Below, piece by piece: positions 35,222 through 38,193 of a stretch of 38,193 bases of DNA. The first letter of the stretch is position 1. Every line of letters begins with the position of its first letter. The notes below the pieces were generated by a model. The model saw only the letters and a program-made list of their open reading frames with translations, had not been told where the DNA came from and did not search any database. The stretch spans positions 1 to 38,193 of the forward strand of contig CABVAP010000011.1 of NCBI GenBank assembly GCA_902496345.1, read 5' to 3'. The position numbers and the translations under genes were made by a program. This stretch comes from an uncultured Eubacteriales bacterium. Lineage in GTDB: Bacteria > Bacillota > Clostridia > Lachnospirales > CAG-274.

Positions 35222-35725
35222 TTAAAATTTTATTTTTTTTATCGGATTATTGCCTCTACAAAGGGCAGTAAGTCCGGTACGAACGATTTCTTTAATACCA
35301 AAAGACTCCATAAGATTAGTAAAAGCCATAATCTTGTCTTCATCTCCGGTAATTTCTATAGTGATAGATTCAGTAGCAACATCAATAATGTTAGCTCTAA
35401 AAATATCAACAATGCTTATAACTTCAGCTCTAGATGCAGCATCAGTTTTAACTTTAATAAGAGCAAGCTCTCTATAAACAGCCTTTTCTGGGCTAAGTTC
35501 AACAACTCTTATAACATCATAAAGCTTTTCAACTTGTTTAATGATTTGTTCGATTGAATCATCATCGCAGTAGACAACAACAGTGATACGAGAATATTTT
35601 TCGTCTTCTGTAACGCCAACGCTCAAAGAGTCGATGTTGTAACCTCTCCTTGAGAAAAGACCAGTCACTCTGCTTAATACACCTGCTTGATTTCCAACCA
35701 AAATAGATAAAACGTGTCTATTCAC
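35222..35725 (-). CDS. ilvN: Acetolactate synthase small (regulatory) subunit
   Basis: Binds IlvB and gives feedback inhibition by valine. The 167-residue protein has the N-terminal ACT domain (HVLSILVGNQAGVLSRVTGLF), and the second half carries the usual IlvN C-terminal domain. The GTG at 35725 is chosen because AGAGGG stands 6 bases before it and the ACT domain starts at once. A longer frame reaching 35809 would run through the T-box terminator and is not credible. It is the first gene behind the T-box leader. Its partner ilvB lies at the far end of the cluster. Confidence 0.95.
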   Translation of the reverse strand: MNRHVLSILVGNQAGVLSRVTGLFSRRGYNIDSLSVGVTEDEKYSRITVVVYCDDDSIEQIIKQVEKLYDVIRVVELSPEKAVYRELALIKVKTDAASRAEVISIVDIFRANIIDVATESITIEITGDEDKIMAFTNLMESFGIKEIVRTGLTALCRGNNPIKKIKF

Positions 35726-35761
35726 AACATTCCCTCTTTCCGACAAAATTGTCAATTTGAT

Positions 35762-35801
35762 AAAAAAACCCCGTCCCGCAAAAAGCTTGTAAGGGACGAG
35801 G
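35762..35801 (-). terminator. Regulated terminator of the T-box leader
   Basis: On the minus strand CCTCGTCCC pairs with GGGACGGGG over 9 base pairs (one G-U), followed by seven T residues. It lies directly after the T-box sequence, as expected for the terminator that competes with the antiterminator. Confidence 0.92.
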
Positions 35802-36025
35802 ATATACACGTGTTACCACCCTAATTCAATTCTTATGAATTCTCAGTAGGTTCGATAAAAACCTTAGCCTGTAACGGGGCTTACCGATTTACTCTTACTG
35901 GCCTACATAAAGTAAACGTTAGGAGAAACTGCTCATAGGGGATATATTTGATTATAAATTTATTGCCTTTCACCAAAACGGCAACTCTCTGAGAAATTTA
36001 ACAAACCAAACCTTTGTCCTAATCG
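35762..36025 (-). ncRNA. T-box leader of the ilv-leu operon
   Basis: The conserved T-box sequence AGGGTGGTAACACG is at 35809-35822; its TGGT pairs with the ACCA end of an uncharged tRNA with A as discriminator base. Stem I spans about 35917-36025, closed by TTAGGA and TCCTAA. Its tip has the conserved AGAGAG and GGTG motifs. The specifier region reads AUAUC (35941-35945), followed by CCCCTATGAGC. AUC or AUA would both mean isoleucine, which fits an operon led by citramalate-route genes. Low uncharged tRNA should leave the terminator formed; starvation should allow read-through into ilvN and beyond. The exact specifier frame is my reading, not proven. Confidence 0.92.
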
Positions 36026-36081
36026 TAGCATTTAATCAAAAATCAAATTCCAAAATAAATCTTAAAATTTAATTTATAGAT

Positions 36082-36110
36082 ATTTTACCAAAACATTATA
36101 CAAAAGTCAA
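36082..36110 (-). promoter_or_regulatory. Sigma-A type promoter of the ilv-leu operon
   Basis: On the minus strand TTGACT (36105-36110) and TAAAAT (36082-36087) are 17 bases apart. Transcription would start near 36075, about 50 bases before stem I of the T-box leader. Confidence 0.85.
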
Positions 36111-36374
36111 CACATTTCTAATTTTTTTCATACACAAAAATCAGATATAAAAACAGGCTAAATTGTACAAAAATAAAAAATAAATAAATCAAACAAAAAT
36201 ATTTTTAAATATTGCCCAAAATAATAGGTAAATTTTTTATTAAAACATCACAAAATCACACTAAGTAAAAGAACAATTTAATAAAATATAAACATCACAC
36301 AAAAAAACAATCAAGTTTAATATTTCAAAAGTATGTTTATTTTTATCTTGTATGTTTTTTGTTTATATAGAAAG
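36111..36374. other. AT-rich gap between tsaD and the ilv-leu promoter
   Basis: Very AT-rich, with no open frame carrying a ribosome site and no strong hairpin. No clear terminator for tsaD was found here. Confidence 0.5.
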
Positions 36375-37439
36375 TTAAGGTCTTTCGCCAAGTTTTAAAG
36401 ACGGATAAGCGTTCAAATCCCATTTATCACTTTTACCGGATATGTATTCAAAATATGCCGCCGAGCCAATCATAGCAGCATTGTCTGTACAAAGTATAGG
36501 TTTAGCCACATTTAACTCAAACCCATTTTGTTCACAAGCCTCTTTCATACTTGCTCTAAGGAACGAATTTGCAGAAACCCCTCCAGCCATAGCAACTTTT
36601 TTAATACCAGCTTTTTGACAAGCGGAAATAGTTTTTGCAACCAAAACATCAACAACAGCCTGTTGAAAAGATGCCGCAACATCAGCTGGCACAACTTCTT
36701 CACCTGTCATTTTAGCTTTGTTTAAGTAGTTAAGTACAGCAGATTTTATTCCACTAAAACTAAAGTCAAAACTGTCCGGCTCAAGCATAACTCTAGGGAA
36801 ATCAATAGCGTCTTTTTTGCCCTCTTTTGCAAGTTTATCAATTTCAGGACCACCCGGGTAAGGTCTGTTTAAAGCTCTTGCAACTTTGTCGTATGCCTCT
36901 CCAGCAGCGTCATCTCTTGTTTTTCCAAGTATTTCATATTTACAATAGTCAGTAACTTTAACAAGGTGAGTATGTCCACCGGAAACAACAAGGCATATAA
37001 AAGGTGGTTTCCAGTCTTTATTTTCGATATAATTCGCACAGATATGCCCTTCTATGTGATGTACACCAACTAAAGGCTTGTTAGCACCAAAAGCCAAAGC
37101 CTTTGCATAAGATAACCCAACAAGCAAAGCACCCACAAGACCGGGGCCATAAGTAACAGCAACGACATCAATATCATCAAGTGACTTGTCAGCCTCTTTA
37201 AGTGCGTCTTTAACGACAACATCAATTGCCTCAATATGCTTTCTTGACGCTATTTCTGGCACAACTCCACCATATCTTTTATGTATAGCAATCTGAGATG
37301 AGATAACATTAGACAATACATCACGACCGTCAACAACAACTGCCGCCGAAGTTTCATCACAAGAACTTTCTATTGAAAGTATATTAACATTTTGTTTTTT
37401 TATGCCACCTAAATTTTTTTCTTTTTGTAAGTCAGACAT
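36375..37439 (-). CDS. tsaD: tRNA N6-adenosine threonylcarbamoyltransferase
   Basis: Transfers threonylcarbamoyl to A37 of ANN-decoding tRNAs, together with TsaB, TsaE and TsaC or Sua5. The 354-residue protein has [14 protein letters not shown] at 22-35 for nucleotide binding and the metal pair His128/His132 in HHIEGH. The SGGHTHLV and [13 protein letters not shown] blocks are intact. The ATG at 37439 has AGGGG upstream; a GTG three codons earlier has no spacing for a ribosome site. It overlaps the stop of the anti-sigma-like gene by 8 bases, so the two are coupled. TsaB and TsaE genes are not in the window. Confidence 0.97.
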   Translation of the reverse strand: MSDLQKEKNLGGIKKQNVNILSIESSCDETSAAVVVDGRDVLSNVISSQIAIHKRYGGVVPEIASRKHIEAIDVVVKDALKEADKSLDDIDVVAVTYGPGLVGALLVGLSYAKALAFGANKPLVGVHHIEGHICANYIENKDWKPPFICLVVSGGHTHLVKVTDYCKYEILGKTRDDAAGEAYDKVARALNRPYPGGPEIDKLAKEGKKDAIDFPRVMLEPDSFDFSFSGIKSAVLNYLNKAKMTGEEVVPADVAASFQQAVVDVLVAKTISACQKAGIKKVAMAGGVSANSFLRASMKEACEQNGFELNVAKPILCTDNAAMIGSAAYFEYISGKSDKWDLNAYPSLKLGERP

Positions 37440-37995
37440 TTTTTTCACCCCTGTTCAAATAAATCAAAATAATTCTCCAAACTGCCGTATAAATCATAAC
37501 AAAAACTGAAAAAGGCTTCATTATCTTAACAAATTCAGACATAAATTGTATACTAGAATTAACCATAAAGCCTACAAGTGAAGCAACCTTATCAATAAAC
37601 GTTGGCGAATTTCTAAGCATATTGTCAATAAGTTCTTTATCGAAAAAAACATTATTGGAATAACACTCAAAAAAAGTAACAACTGCGACAATCAAAGACA
37701 AAATACCAACGATATATATAAGAAGTTTTTCGGTTTTAAAATCTATACCCGTAATTTTTTTCATAATGCTAAACTCAAAGTCAGCATTTTCGACTTCCTC
37801 GTGTTCAATCTCCTGTTTCCCTATCAAATTATCATTTAAGACGTCATTTTCGCCTATAATCTGGCTATATGCAGAAAACTCTTCAAAACATTCATCACAA
37901 TTTCTAATATGTTCACTAAGTTCAAGCAATTCTTTTTCTGATATAGTTCCCTCGATATATTTAAGCAAATAATCCTTATTTTTACCACAGCTCAA
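37432..37995 (-). CDS. Putative anti-sigma factor with zinc-finger motif
   Basis: About 187 residues. The N-terminus has [15 protein letters not shown], the H-x3-C-x2-C zinc motif of anti-sigma factors of the zf-HC2 kind. An acidic linker, a membrane helix near 90-110, and a second helix near 155-178 follow. The zinc end should be cytoplasmic and hold a sigma factor until a signal arrives. The start is uncertain. TTG at 37995 has AAGGAG 9 bases before it and gives the typical start [12 protein letters not shown] at 38004 is only one base from that site. No sigma factor gene is visible up to the window edge, so the partner is unknown. Confidence 0.72.
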   Translation of the reverse strand: MSCGKNKDYLLKYIEGTISEKELLELSEHIRNCDECFEEFSAYSQIIGENDVLNDNLIGKQEIEHEEVENADFEFSIMKKITGIDFKTEKLLIYIVGILSLIVAVVTFFECYSNNVFFDKELIDNMLRNSPTFIDKVASLVGFMVNSSIQFMSEFVKIMKPFSVFVMIYTAVWRIILIYLNRGEKNV

Positions 37996-38047
37996 AGAAA
38001 TCATTCTCCTTTTAAAATTCGACAAATTGGGGTTTGTAGTGGTGAAC

Positions 38048-38063
38048 CTTTTTAATTAAAAAG
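38048..38063. repeat. Small AT hairpin upstream of the anti-sigma-like gene
   Basis: CTTTTT and AAAAAG flank AATT. It is short and may be chance in AT-rich DNA. Nearby, GATTTC/GAAATC (38111-38126) forms a second small hairpin. No gene is seen between 38026 and the edge. Confidence 0.35.
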
Positions 38064-38146
38064 ATTTAAAAACTGGCTTTGTGGTGATTTTAGCTATTGG
38101 TTTATAATTCGATTTCATCGGAAATCTATTTATTTGCCTACGGCGT

Positions 38147-38172
38147 GGTACTTTTTGATTGCAAAAAGTACC
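38147..38172. repeat. Strong inverted repeat at the right edge
   Basis: GGTACTTTTT and AAAAAGTACC form a perfect 10-base-pair stem around GATTGC. The flanking GCCTACGGCGT and CCAAAAACC are GC-richer than the region. It looks like part of an intergenic repeat or terminator that continues beyond the window. Confidence 0.6.
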
Positions 38173-38193
38173 CAAAAACCTGGGGGGTTTCGA

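Noticed and set aside
35726..35809. Longer ilvN reading frame starting at 35809
   Set aside because: The extra 28 residues are translated from the T-box terminator stem. The GTG at 35725 has a proper ribosome site and the ACT domain begins there.

Overview
The window is chromosomal DNA of a low-GC, Gram-positive, anaerobic Firmicute of the Clostridia. Signs are AT-rich codon use, strong AGGAGG-type ribosome sites, a T-box leader, S-layer-homology (SLH) surface proteins, YhaM, and a PssA/Psd pair of clostridial type. An SLH-bearing pectin acetylesterase and a family 9 pectate lyase suggest a plant-fibre or gut organism; a Monoglobus-like pectin degrader would fit, but this is inference. I see no rRNA, tRNA, CRISPR array, insertion sequence or prophage.

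Layout. Bases 1-7,690 read on the plus strand: two small coiled-coil membrane proteins behind a near-consensus promoter, valS, a secreted subtilisin-like protease, and a cohesin-like/SLH surface protein. From 7,910 to the right edge every gene is on the minus strand. In transcription order (right to left) these are: an anti-sigma-like membrane protein and tsaD; a promoter and T-box leader followed by ilvN, ilvC, cimA, leuC, leuD, leuB; a broken SLH protein; ilvD, a small secreted protein and ilvB; pectate lyase; a flippase-like membrane protein, pssA and psd; an SLH-anchored rhamnogalacturonan acetylesterase and wecC; yhaM, a nuclease split over two genes, a 52-residue protein and rlmD; an SRA-like protein and a MutT-type Nudix hydrolase; a GNAT acetyltransferase; and a MATE exporter.

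How the genes work together. CimA, LeuC/LeuD and LeuB make 2-oxobutanoate from pyruvate and acetyl-CoA without threonine deaminase. IlvB/IlvN, IlvC and IlvD then carry both 2-oxobutanoate and pyruvate to the keto acids of isoleucine and valine. leuA, ilvA and ilvE are not in the window. The T-box specifier region reads AUAUC, compatible with isoleucine. PssA and Psd make phosphatidylethanolamine. WecC makes a ManNAc uronic acid donor of the kind used in wall polysaccharides, to which SLH proteins attach.

The least ordinary parts are: (i) a Cas4/RecB-like nuclease divided between two overlapping membrane-anchored genes, coupled to yhaM and rlmD; (ii) a Tudor/SRA-like DNA-reader candidate overlapping a MutT-type Nudix gene; (iii) several unexplained long inverted repeats; and (iv) an SLH gene broken at an AAAT repeat inside the amino-acid cluster.
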